Assembly (NCBI GenBank): GCA_947463755.1
Contig: CANHUK010000001.1
Location: 1 to 16,992, forward strand
Reading direction: 5' to 3'
DNA length: 16,992 nucleotides
Source: Chitinophagaceae bacterium
GTDB taxonomy: Bacteria; Bacteroidota; Bacteroidia; Chitinophagales; Chitinophagaceae
Shown: piece after piece, positions 1-7,417 of the stretch
Layout of the letters: each line of letters starts with the position of its first letter
Position numbering within the stretch: the stretch's first letter is position 1
Notes under the pieces: generated by a model
The model's input: the letters and a program-made list of their open reading frames with translations, nothing else
Told to the model about the DNA's origin: nothing
Database searches by the model: none
Program-made: the position numbers and the translations under genes

Positions 1-60
1 ATTTTGCAGAACGGAAAGGCGTGTATGTCGACCGATGGGTATATCGTATTTTTTCTGTCA

Positions 61-68
61 CAAATATA
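61..68 (-). promoter_or_regulatory. Possible -7 promoter element for a leftward gene outside the window
   Basis: The minus strand reads TATATTTG, an exact match to the Bacteroidota -7 consensus TAnnTTTG. No convincing -33 TTTG or TTG lies at the usual distance upstream. If real, it would start a leftward transcript whose gene begins beyond the window edge. The rest of 1-244 holds no coding frame I can support, only a weak 5-bp hairpin (102-116). Confidence 0.3.
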
Positions 69-244
69 GCCATTTTTCACATAAAGAGCCCTCCGTTGAC
101 ATCCCGAATGGCGGGAGAAGGACTCAATTTTCTCATTGATAATCAGTCTTTTTTAAGAAATAATGATCGACGTATGCACAGGATCCGACCGGCCTGCCGT
201 GCCTGCCTGACGATCCCGGCCAAAATTGAACCGGACGCGCCGGG

Positions 245-823
245 TCACTCAGCCGGAGCAACCCTGCCGTCAGAAAGAAGATAGGACTGCCCCTCGGCCG
301 CACACCAGGCGCTGCCAGCAGCGTCAAAAGAGAGCTTCTCTCCCGTGCGACTGATCCATCCGATCTGACGCGCCGGATTCCCCACCATCATGGCGTAGTC
401 CGGAACATCCCGAATGATCACCGCCCCGGCTCCGATCAGGGCATAAGTCCCGATCTGCACGCCACAGACGATGGTCGCGTTCGCGCCGACCGTGCAACCC
501 CTGCGCAACAGGGTTCGGCGGAATTCCGACTTCCGCTCCACAAAACTTCTGGGATTGATAACATTCGTAAACACCATGGACGGACCGAGGAATACATCAT
601 CCTCCACCTCCACACCGTTGTAGACAGACACATTGTTCTGGATCTTCACCCCGTTGCCAATGGTGACCCGGTTGTCGATGAACACGTTCTGACCAATGTT
701 GCAGCGTTCACCGATCAGGGCTGTGGGCATGATATGACAGAAATGCCATATACTCGTCCCTGCGCCGATGCGGGCGCCTTCATCCACCCATGAACTCGGA
801 TGGACATAAAAAGAATCTTGCAT
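245..823 (-). CDS. WbpD/WlbB-like UDP-amino-sugar N-acetyltransferase (hexapeptide repeat)
   Basis: A 192-residue left-handed beta-helix acyltransferase. The N-terminus ([16 protein letters not shown], then [10 protein letters not shown]) and the block [16 protein letters not shown] are typical of the WbpD/WlbB family, which uses acetyl-CoA to N-acetylate a 3-amino group on a UDP-linked 2-acetamido-3-amino sugar or uronic acid in the cytoplasm. Imperfect hexapeptide repeats run from about residue 10 to 160. The C-terminal tail (about 165-192) keeps a form of the family's short extension but only one of its cysteines. It is the last gene of the leftward permease-ATPase cassette, 93 bp after the ATPase stop, and probably makes a sugar for the exported glycan. 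AAAGG sits 7 bases before the ATG. No aminotransferase or dehydrogenase of the same pathway is visible. The exact substrate is uncertain; a generic sugar O-acetyltransferase is less likely. Confidence 0.85.
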   Translation of the reverse strand: MQDSFYVHPSSWVDEGARIGAGTSIWHFCHIMPTALIGERCNIGQNVFIDNRVTIGNGVKIQNNVSVYNGVEVEDDVFLGPSMVFTNVINPRSFVERKSEFRRTLLRRGCTVGANATIVCGVQIGTYALIGAGAVIIRDVPDYAMMVGNPARQIGWISRTGEKLSFDAAGSAWCAAEGQSYLLSDGRVAPAE

Positions 824-916
824 GGGTTGGCCTTTTATCCTCCGGACATGCGCAGAGGTCGGCCAAATTATGACATTTTACGGGAAAGCATCGAGCGGTA
901 CGAAAGGAATGTCTGC

Positions 917-2218
917 CTAATCACCTGCAGGCTCGTTGCGCCAGGCGATCGGAGGCAACAGGAATCCCGGACGCTTCTCGAAACCATAGATCGGTGTGAT
1001 GCCCTCGATGTTCCGTACCTCCAGGGGTACTTTCAACTGCCCGTTGATGATCCATCGCACATTGTGGATGCAGACGGCGATGTTGATGATGAAGGACCCC
1101 TCCCGCAACAGGTTCGCATCGATGATGGCCTCCGAAGTGTACACGCCTTCTTGCCAGGGCTCGATCGTCTTATAGGAATCATCATGAAAGACCGTGAACA
1201 GCGTCATTTCGCTCTTCTGCTCGATGAAGTCGAAACCCACCCGCAGCCCTGTGATCCGCTTCTTGATACGATAACGATAGCAGACCTTGATCGGACGGCT
1301 GCTCAGGAATACCACCCCGTCGGATTGCTCCTGCTGCAGGTCGAAATCAAGCAGCTCAAAGTATTCATCCTCCGGCAGCGACTTCAGGGATTCACTCAGG
1401 TCAGACGATTCGATCACATGCTGCATGTGGTTGATGTAGTAGTTCAGTCCCTCCTTCACATCTCCATGGAAGTCGACCTGCCCATGCTTCATGACGAGCA
1501 GCTTGTTGCACAGCGAACCGATGGAGATCATGTTATGACTCACGAACAGCACGGTCTTGCCACCCTGGCGGCTCACCTCACCCATCTTGCCCAAAGATTT
1601 CTTCTGGAACTCGATGTCACCCACGGCCAGCACTTCATCCACGATCAGTATTTCACTCTCCAGATGCGCCGCCACACCAAAGGCCAGTCGCACATACATC
1701 CCGCTGCTGTAGCGTTTCACCGGTGTGTCAATATATCGTTCTACACCTGAGAAATCCACGATCTCATCGAACTTGCGGGTGATCTCATGCTTGGTCATAC
1801 CCAGGATGGCCCCGTTGAGGAAGATATTCTCCCGCCCCGTCAGTTCGGGATGGAAGCCTGTTCCAACTTCGAGCAGACTGGCGACACGGCCCTTGATCCG
1901 GATGCGGCCCGTGCTCGGAGAAGTGGTTCGGCTGAGCACCTTCAGCAGCGTGCTCTTGCCCGCACCATTCTTGCCGATGATACCGAGGACTTCGCCCTGG
2001 GCCACATCGAAGCCGACATCCTTCAGTGCGAAGACATAGTCACTCGTACCTTTTTTGGATCGGTCGTTCACCTCTCCCACCTTGAGCAATGGATCCTCCT
2101 TGCCCTGGACACGGTACCACCATCGATACAGGTCATCTTTCAGGGTGCCTGTGCCAACAAGGCCAAGGCGATATTGCTTGCTGATATTTTCGACGTTGAT
2201 GACGGGTCTCATAATCAT
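917..2218 (-). CDS. Polysaccharide ABC exporter ATP-binding protein with C-terminal extension (Wzt-like)
   Basis: A 433-residue protein of the O-antigen/teichoic-acid exporter class. Residues 1-240 form the nucleotide-binding domain: Walker A GKNGAGKST (82-90), signature region YSSGMYVRLAF (about 170-180), Walker B ILIVDEVLAVGD (190-201) and the H-loop His228. Residues from about 250 to 433 form a beta-rich extension like the Wzt C-terminal domain, which in O9a-type systems binds the modified end of the glycan before export. That suggests a terminally modified chain here; the ligand cannot be read from sequence. The start codon shares one base with the permease stop (TAATG), so translation is probably coupled. 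A second in-frame ATG lies two codons later (2212). It works at the inner membrane with the adjacent permease. Confidence 0.93.
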   Translation of the reverse strand: MIMRPVINVENISKQYRLGLVGTGTLKDDLYRWWYRVQGKEDPLLKVGEVNDRSKKGTSDYVFALKDVGFDVAQGEVLGIIGKNGAGKSTLLKVLSRTTSPSTGRIRIKGRVASLLEVGTGFHPELTGRENIFLNGAILGMTKHEITRKFDEIVDFSGVERYIDTPVKRYSSGMYVRLAFGVAAHLESEILIVDEVLAVGDIEFQKKSLGKMGEVSRQGGKTVLFVSHNMISIGSLCNKLLVMKHGQVDFHGDVKEGLNYYINHMQHVIESSDLSESLKSLPEDEYFELLDFDLQQEQSDGVVFLSSRPIKVCYRYRIKKRITGLRVGFDFIEQKSEMTLFTVFHDDSYKTIEPWQEGVYTSEAIIDANLLREGSFIINIAVCIHNVRWIINGQLKVPLEVRNIEGITPIYGFEKRPGFLLPPIAWRNEPAGD

Positions 2219-3087
2219 TATACGGTATCCATGAAAGTTTTCTCCACCCGGTTGAACACGACGATCCCAAATACGAGGATCAATGCCATGACACCGAAAC
2301 TATAGGCCAGCCCGGGCAGACTCAGTTCGCCCGCTCCGAGATACACATGACGGAAGGCCTCCACCAGCCATGAGATCGGATTCGCCTGGATCAGCCAGCG
2401 ATACTTTTCATCCATCGATGAAATAGGGTAAATGACCGGCGTGGCATACATCAGCAACTGGATCCCGAAGGTGATCAGAAAGAAGAGATCCCGATATTTC
2501 GTGGTCATCGCCGACAAGATGAGTCCCAGACCCAGTGCCAGTCCCGCCAGGATCAGCACCACCACCGGTGTGACCCATAGAATGCCAGGGAGGTCAGGAT
2601 GCACGTTCGAACCATTGAGGGTGTAATACACCAGAAATCCCACGAAAAGCAGGAACTGCACACCGAACTTCGCGAGACCGGAAATGGCGCGGGACAGCGG
2701 CATCACCAGCCGGGGGAAATACACCTTACCAAAAATGCTCGCATTGACCGTGAAGGTGTTGCTGGTATTCGTCAGGCAGTCAGAAAAGTAATTCCACAGG
2801 GTAATGCCCGACATGTAGAACAACACCTGCGGCAACCCGTCGGTCGATATCTTGGCAATATTGCCGAAGATGATCGTGAAAGTGATGGTCGTCAACAGCG
2901 GCTGGATGAAGAACCACAAAGGACCAAGGATGGTCTGCTTGTACACCGATACCAGGTCGCGGCGCACAAACATCATGAGCAGGTATCCATATCCCCATAC
3001 CTCTCGAAGATTCAGGGAGAAGAGACTTGACCGGGGTTCGATCACCATGTCCCAATCCTCCGCAAACTGATTTTTTTCCGAATTCAT
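2218..3087 (-). CDS. Polysaccharide ABC exporter permease (Wzm-like, ABC-2 type)
   Basis: An ABC-2 membrane protein of 289 residues with about six hydrophobic segments and the family block VYKQTILGPLWFFIQPLL near the first helix. It forms the inner-membrane channel for undecaprenyl-linked O-antigen-like or capsular polysaccharide, driven by the ATPase encoded directly downstream. I chose the ATG at 3087, preceded by GGAAAA. The open frame extends seven codons further to a GTG at 3108, which would give 296 residues. It is the first gene of the cassette; its promoter should lie in 3088-3387. Homologues export several kinds of glycan, so the substrate is not identified. Confidence 0.92.
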   Translation of the reverse strand: MNSEKNQFAEDWDMVIEPRSSLFSLNLREVWGYGYLLMMFVRRDLVSVYKQTILGPLWFFIQPLLTTITFTIIFGNIAKISTDGLPQVLFYMSGITLWNYFSDCLTNTSNTFTVNASIFGKVYFPRLVMPLSRAISGLAKFGVQFLLFVGFLVYYTLNGSNVHPDLPGILWVTPVVVLILAGLALGLGLILSAMTTKYRDLFFLITFGIQLLMYATPVIYPISSMDEKYRWLIQANPISWLVEAFRHVYLGAGELSLPGLAYSFGVMALILVFGIVVFNRVEKTFMDTV

Positions 3088-3263
3088 GCTTTTTCCATTC
3101 TGTCGCACAATGCGACTTTGTAACGAAGTGTCCGTTCGAGCCGTGAATACGTAACACCTGAGCAGGCCACGGACGCACGGATGAACACCCTCTCAAAACG
3201 GCGGACCCGCGATTCTATTGCCCGGTAACAGACATGCCCAGGAAAAAAGACCCCGCCGGGACA

Positions 3264-3271
3264 CAAATGTA
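3264..3271 (-). promoter_or_regulatory. Candidate -7 element for the export cassette
   Basis: The minus strand reads TACATTTG, matching TAnnTTTG, about 175 bases upstream of the permease ATG. No clear -33 element is present, and the 5' leader would be long. This is the only full -7 match I found in the 300-bp divergent gap 3088-3387, which otherwise holds no gene I can support. Confidence 0.28.
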
Positions 3272-3299
3272 ACCGCCGCCGGACGAACCGCCGCCGGAC
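3271..3299. repeat. Two-copy tandem repeat, 15-bp GC-rich unit
   Basis: AACCGCCGCCGGAC occurs at 3271-3284 and again at 3286-3299, one base apart, in the divergent gap between the permease and the first acyltransferase. Function unknown; it may simply be a local slippage duplication. Confidence 0.5.
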
Positions 3300-3387
3300 C
3301 CTCTGTGCTTTACGCATTTTTCTGTAAAAGAGATAAATACTATCATTGGATTACGTTAACCGATCGCATAATACATAACTCCGCAGC

Positions 3388-4536
3388 ATGCAGGAACGCT
3401 ATCCCTCGCTCGATGTCTTCCGTGGCGCCACCGTGGCTCTGATGATCCTGGTGAACAACCCGGGTAGCTGGTCGCACATCTACTCGCCACTGGCTCATGC
3501 CTCCTGGCATGGTGCTACGCCCACCGATCTTGTGTTTCCCTTCTTCCTCTTCGCCGTCGGCAACGCCCTGGCCTTTGTCATGCCCCGGTTCGAACAGTCC
3601 GGGCCCCTTGTCTTCCGAAACAAAGTGTTACGACGTACCCTCCTGATCTTCGGGATCGGCCTGCTGCTCAACGCCTTCCCCTTCGTGCGCTATGATGCAG
3701 AAGGACAACTCGTGATGAAACAATGGGAAAATCTCCGGATCATGGGCGTACTGCAACGCATCGCCCTCTGCTATCTCCTGGCGGCGACCTTCGCCTTCCG
3801 GTGGAAAGAACGCGGAACCCTGGTCACGGGCGGCATCCTGCTGATGGGCTACTGGCTGCTCTGCCTGGGACTGGGTACACCGGGCGATCCCTTCAGCCTC
3901 GAAGGATACTTCGGAAATACAGTAGATCGCGCTATCCTGGGCGAATCACACCTCTATCGCGGCGAAGGTGTACCCTTCGATCCAGAAGGCCTCATGAGCA
4001 CCCTGCCCGCCGCCGTGAACACCATGTTCGGCTATCTCACCGGTGCATACATCATACGCAAGGGACGCAACTGGGAAATGCTCTCCAACCTTTATGCAGC
4101 CGGCCTCGTGCTGGTCTTCACCGGTCTGTCATGGGGACTGCTCTTCCCCGTAAACAAGAAGATATGGACCAGCTCATACGTATTGTACACGGTCGGGCTT
4201 GCGATGTGTGTGCTGGGGATCTTCATCCACCTGCTCGAATTCAGAAGATCCGAAGGCGGCTGGAGCCGCTTCTTCCTGGTATTCGGACGCAATCCGCTCT
4301 TCATCTTTGTGCTCAGCGGCGTGGTGGCCAAGACCTACGGACTTTTCCGCATCGAAGACGGCATGAAAGATGGCCGGCCCGTCTTTCGCGGACTCGGAAG
4401 CTGGATGTACGAACATCTCTTCTCACCGCTGTTCGGTCAACTGAACGGATCACTGATGTATGCCCTGGCACACATCTTCGTATTCTGGCTGATCTGCCGC
4501 TGGCTGGATCGCAAAAAGATCTACATCAGGGTCTGA
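3388..4536 (+). CDS. HGSNAT-like multi-pass membrane acyltransferase (DUF5009/COG4299), copy 1
   Basis: A 382-residue integral membrane protein with about ten hydrophobic segments. It starts with the family signature YPSLDVFRG (5-13), then LVNNPGSW, AHASWHG and TPTDLVFPFFLF. His37 in HASWHG aligns by motif with the active-site His of human heparan-alpha-glucosaminide N-acetyltransferase (KHASWNG), which takes acetyl from acetyl-CoA and passes it across the membrane to a sugar amine. Family blocks FDPEGLMSTLP and FGRNPLFIF follow, and the C-terminus is KKIYIRV. Bacterial members are about this length and lack the human lumenal extension. The acceptor is unknown; a cell-wall or imported amino sugar is a reasonable guess. 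The next gene, an aldose-epimerase homologue, follows after 52 bp on the same strand and may be co-transcribed. A close paralogue lies at 9068-10186. Confidence 0.88.
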   Translation: MQERYPSLDVFRGATVALMILVNNPGSWSHIYSPLAHASWHGATPTDLVFPFFLFAVGNALAFVMPRFEQSGPLVFRNKVLRRTLLIFGIGLLLNAFPFVRYDAEGQLVMKQWENLRIMGVLQRIALCYLLAATFAFRWKERGTLVTGGILLMGYWLLCLGLGTPGDPFSLEGYFGNTVDRAILGESHLYRGEGVPFDPEGLMSTLPAAVNTMFGYLTGAYIIRKGRNWEMLSNLYAAGLVLVFTGLSWGLLFPVNKKIWTSSYVLYTVGLAMCVLGIFIHLLEFRRSEGGWSRFFLVFGRNPLFIFVLSGVVAKTYGLFRIEDGMKDGRPVFRGLGSWMYEHLFSPLFGQLNGSLMYALAHIFVFWLICRWLDRKKIYIRV

Positions 4537-4588
4537 CCCCTCCATACACTTCTGCTTCTTCCGTATTTTCACCTTTCAAACACCCATC

Positions 4589-5542
4589 ATGCGATTCACC
4601 ATCACCCACCATGCCGAACAAGGCTGGAACGAAGTGAGACTGACCGACACCCTGCGTGGAACCATCGCTTCCGTCATTCCTTCTGCCGGCGCCCTGCTCA
4701 ACGGCTTCAGTGTGGAGCGATCACGTGTCCGCACGAACATCATCGACGGTTTCCGGAATGCGGAAGACTGGCGGGCCCGCATCGAACAGGGCTTCCAGAG
4801 CGCAAAATTGTCGCCCTTCGTCTGCCGCCTGCGCGACAGCACCTACCGGTGGATGGGAGCCGAATTATGTGTCGAAAAATTCAGCCTCAACGGATCGGCG
4901 ATCCACGGCATCCTATACGACGCTCCCTTCGTGACCGTTGACGAGAAGATCCACCCCGATTTTACCGAGATCGAACTACTCCACAGCTACAAGGGCGATA
5001 TCCCCGGCTATCCCTTCGCATACGACTGCTACATCCGTTACCGCCTGCTGGCAGACGACAGCCTCATCGTCACTACGGCCATCCATAACCGAAACACGAC
5101 TTCCATACCCGTCGCAGACGGATGGCATCCATACTTCACCCTGGGCGCAAAGGTCGACGACCTGACCCTGCAATTCCACGCGAAGGGGCAGATGGAATAC
5201 GACACGGCACTCCTGCCGACAGGACGTATCCTGGACATGAACGAATGGGCAAACCCACGCCAGATCGGAGACACACAACTGGATGATGGTTTCTTGCTGG
5301 ATTTCGGTTATGCGCAACCGTTATGCACCCTGTCGAACCCCGCGACCGGCATGTATGTGGCCTTTCACCCGGAGCCCTCCTATCCGTACCTGCAAATCTA
5401 CATCCCGCCGCACCGGAACAGCATCGCCATTGAGAACCTCAGTGCTGCACCCGACGCATTCAACAATGGGATGGGACTCATCACGCTGGAACCTGACCAT
5501 ACCCGCACGTTCTCCGTCCGCTTCGCCATCGGCATCCGCTAA
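4589..5542 (+). CDS. Aldose 1-epimerase-family protein (mutarotase-like)
   Basis: A 317-residue all-beta protein of the aldose 1-epimerase (COG2017) superfamily, which interconverts alpha and beta anomers of free or phosphorylated sugars. Likely active-site residues are His106 (AIHGILY), His180 (DGWHPYF) and the general-base Glu282 (IENLSAAPDAFNNG), with a conserved LDDGF block at 231-235. The ENLSAAPDAFN form is typical of the divergent GalM-related subgroup rather than classical GalM, so the substrate is not certain. No signal peptide is seen, so it is probably cytoplasmic. It follows the acyltransferase by 52 bp on the same strand, suggesting a shared role in sugar metabolism. It converges on umuC with a 40-bp gap in which I see no clear terminator. 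Confidence 0.87.
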   Translation: MRFTITHHAEQGWNEVRLTDTLRGTIASVIPSAGALLNGFSVERSRVRTNIIDGFRNAEDWRARIEQGFQSAKLSPFVCRLRDSTYRWMGAELCVEKFSLNGSAIHGILYDAPFVTVDEKIHPDFTEIELLHSYKGDIPGYPFAYDCYIRYRLLADDSLIVTTAIHNRNTTSIPVADGWHPYFTLGAKVDDLTLQFHAKGQMEYDTALLPTGRILDMNEWANPRQIGDTQLDDGFLLDFGYAQPLCTLSNPATGMYVAFHPEPSYPYLQIYIPPHRNSIAIENLSAAPDAFNNGMGLITLEPDHTRTFSVRFAIGIR

Positions 5543-5582
5543 CGACCGACTCACGCGTACCCCTGAACCCTGTCGTACACGA

Positions 5583-6881
5583 TCAGTGCACTTCATAGAT
5601 CTCCGCCCAGCGCGTGGTGAAGCGCCGGCTGCGGAGCTCCTGACGCATCTTCCAGTTGCGCGTCATGCCCGAGGCGGCATACTTGACGATATCGTCGCGC
5701 ATACTGACATTTAGATTGTCGATCGCATCCATCAGTCCCTTCGCCCGGCCCGGCTCCGAAGGCATGAAGAGGTTGCCCTGGATGGCGACGTCCGGGACCA
5801 GTCCCCCAAGTATCACTCCGGCCTTCAGATACTTCATGCCGGGTCGGTACAATTGCTCGACCAGCGGCAGGGTGAATGCCGTCAGCTCATGCGTCACCGA
5901 GGTCGGCCGCGGCAGTACGGCATACCGGTGATCGCTCCGGGGCTCATAGACATAACTGCCCGAACTGCCGCCACTCGTCACCACAAAAACATCCACGGTC
6001 GTCGCCGCCGAATGCTGCCGCCGCAGCTTCTCCGCCGCCCGGGCCGTATACGTGGCCACCGCCTCGCGTAATGCCCCCGCATCAAAGACCGGAGCACCGA
6101 ACATCCGCGTCGTGGCGATCATCTGCTTCTTCTCCAGCGGATCCTTTAACGCGATGCAGGAATGCCCCTGTAATTCCCGGATCAGGCGCACCCCGACCAC
6201 ACCACCCAGCTGTCGGCGCGCCCACTCCTCCGGCATCTGACGCAGCTGCCAGGCCGTCCGAATACCATAATGATCGCGCAGCCGCACCGCGTACCGGCGA
6301 CCGATCCCCCAGAGATCCCCCACCTCCGTTCGCTCCAATGCCTCACGGATCGCGTCCTCCGAATCGAGCACCATCACACAGTTCGTCGCCTGCTTGTCCT
6401 TCTTCGCCAGTTTATTCGCCACCTTGCTCAAGAGCTTCGTCGGCGCCAGACCCACCGACACCCGGATCCCCGTCCACTCCTCGACCACCATCCTCAGATG
6501 CATCGCAAAGGATACCAAGCGGTCAGCCGGAATATGCCGCAGATCCAGAAAAGCCTCGTCCACCGAATAGACCTCCACCCGCTCATGAAGCCCCTCCGTG
6601 TCATCCATCAGATGGCGCAATGTGTCCATCACCCGCATGCTCATGTCGCCATACAAATGATAGTTCGATGAAAAAGCCGAAACTCCATGCGTCCGGAGCA
6701 GATCCCTGCACTGATAGAATGGTACGCCCATGTCTATGCCCAACGACTTCGCCTCGTCCGTCCGCGCAATGATGCAACCATCATTATTACTCAAGACCAC
6801 TACCGGCTGCGCCTGCAGGTCCGGCCTGAACAATCGCTCACAGGAACAATAAAAACTGTTGCAGTCCACAATGCCCATCAT
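5583..6881 (-). CDS. umuC: Y-family translesion DNA polymerase, UmuC (Pol V catalytic subunit)
   Basis: A 432-residue error-prone polymerase that copies past DNA lesions, normally with UmuD' and RecA. Visible features are the active-site Asp6 (IVDCNSFY), the expected steric-gate Tyr11, the block VVVLSNNDGCIIAR (27-40), SSNYHLYGDMS (71-81), and catalytic Asp108-Glu109 (YSVDEAF). The little-finger domain follows, and QGNLF at 368-372 matches the clamp-binding QLNLF motif of E. coli UmuC. All catalytic positions I can check are kept. AAGGAGG lies 4 bases before the first ATG (6881) and 7 before the second (6878), so the protein may start one residue later. It is 30 bp downstream of umuD, almost certainly in the same transcript. 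Its partner UmuD lacks its protease dyad. Confidence 0.95.
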   Translation of the reverse strand: MMGIVDCNSFYCSCERLFRPDLQAQPVVVLSNNDGCIIARTDEAKSLGIDMGVPFYQCRDLLRTHGVSAFSSNYHLYGDMSMRVMDTLRHLMDDTEGLHERVEVYSVDEAFLDLRHIPADRLVSFAMHLRMVVEEWTGIRVSVGLAPTKLLSKVANKLAKKDKQATNCVMVLDSEDAIREALERTEVGDLWGIGRRYAVRLRDHYGIRTAWQLRQMPEEWARRQLGGVVGVRLIRELQGHSCIALKDPLEKKQMIATTRMFGAPVFDAGALREAVATYTARAAEKLRRQHSAATTVDVFVVTSGGSSGSYVYEPRSDHRYAVLPRPTSVTHELTAFTLPLVEQLYRPGMKYLKAGVILGGLVPDVAIQGNLFMPSEPGRAKGLMDAIDNLNVSMRDDIVKYAASGMTRNWKMRQELRSRRFTTRWAEIYEVH

Positions 6882-6911
6882 ACCGCCTCCTTAAATGATT
6901 TGTCGAACAGG

Positions 6912-7343
6912 TCACAACGCATGGATCACATAGGTCACCACACCCCAGACCGAAAACTCCGCGTAGGGATCCACGTCGATCGTCGCCAGCCGGGGCGTCT
7001 CCGGGATCAGCCGGACACGGTTCAAGGTCCGCTCCAGCCGACGGATCAGCATATCTCCGTTCAGGGTCGCAATCACCACCCGACCACTCACAGGCTTCAG
7101 GCTCCGGTCCACGATCACCACATCTCCGTCAAAAATGCCGGCCCCCGTCATCGCATCGCCCCGCACCCGCATGAAAAAAGTAGCCGGCTTGTTGCGCACG
7201 AGCTGCTCGTTCAGATCGATCCCGCGCTCAGCATAGTCGTCCGTCGCCGCTCCGAAGCCGGTGGCCGCTGCCGTGCGGACCTGCTGCTGCGTGTATTGCC
7301 GCGTACCCTGGTACGCCGCCCCTGATATCACTTCTCCATCCAT
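6912..7343 (-). CDS. umuD: UmuD-like protein lacking the Ser-Lys protease dyad
   Basis: A 143-residue LexA/UmuD-fold (peptidase S24) protein just upstream of umuC. From Gly29 it aligns without gaps to E. coli UmuD from Gly25: GFGAATDDYAERGIDLN matches GFPSPAADYVEQRIDLN. In E. coli, Ser60 (GDSM) and Lys97 (FTVKKL) cut the Cys24-Gly25 bond to give active UmuD'. Here the equivalents are Ala64 (RGDAM, codon 7152-7154) and Arg101 (MLIRRL, codon 7041-7043), and the P1 residue is Thr28. The flanking fold motifs (GAGIFDGDVVIVDRS and WGVVTYVIHAL) are intact and the frame is open, so it is not simply a decayed gene. It should still dimerise and may bind UmuC uncleaved. The promoter is very close, leaving a leader of about 12 bases without a Shine-Dalgarno sequence. 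Confidence 0.9.
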   Translation of the reverse strand: MDGEVISGAAYQGTRQYTQQQVRTAAATGFGAATDDYAERGIDLNEQLVRNKPATFFMRVRGDAMTGAGIFDGDVVIVDRSLKPVSGRVVIATLNGDMLIRRLERTLNRVRLIPETPRLATIDVDPYAEFSVWGVVTYVIHAL

Positions 7344-7360
7344 GAGTATATTTTTTGAAA

Positions 7361-7377
7361 TACTAAATTATTTAGTA
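7361..7377. promoter_or_regulatory. 17-bp palindromic operator candidate (SOS-type) between umuD and the divergent gene
   Basis: TACTAAATTATTTAGTA is an inverted repeat with perfect 7-bp arms (TACTAAA / TTTAGTA) around a 3-base centre. It sits in the AT-rich divergent gap and overlaps the predicted umuD -7 box, the place expected for a repressor site. I found no second copy of either arm in the window. The binding protein is unknown; a LexA-like or Xre-like damage regulator is inference. Confidence 0.65.
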
Positions 7378-7396
7378 ATTTCATGCTAAACAATTT
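7363..7396 (-). promoter_or_regulatory. Predicted umuDC promoter
   Basis: On the minus strand TTG is followed by a 20-base spacer and TAATTTAG (7370 down to 7363), seven of eight matches to TAnnTTTG. The spacing fits Bacteroidota primary-sigma promoters. Transcription would start near 7356, about 12 bases before the umuD ATG. The -7 box lies inside the palindrome. A weaker rightward promoter (TTTG near 7354, TAATTTCA near 7376) may overlap the same site. Confidence 0.55.
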
Positions 7397-7417
7397 ATCA
7401 CAGAAATTTATTTCCCC

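Noticed and set aside
102..116. Hairpin TCCCG-AATGG-CGGGA as a terminator for the acetyltransferase transcript
   Set aside because: Five-bp stem with no T-run on the minus strand after it; too weak to call.
800..1750. Long plus-strand frame (316 codons) across the Wzt gene
   Set aside because: Antisense shadow of a clear ABC ATPase; the translation has no family features.
3723..4637. 304-codon frame overlapping acyltransferase copy 1
   Set aside because: Arg/His/Pro-rich shadow in the +1 frame of a well-supported membrane protein.
5876..6772. Long plus-strand frame over umuC, rich in Pro, Arg and Ser
   Set aside because: Composition is typical of an antisense frame in GC-rich DNA; the umuC frame carries all the motifs.
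6912..7343. umuD as a frameshifted pseudogene
   Set aside because: The frame is open over the full family length with conserved surrounding motifs; only the catalytic residues differ.
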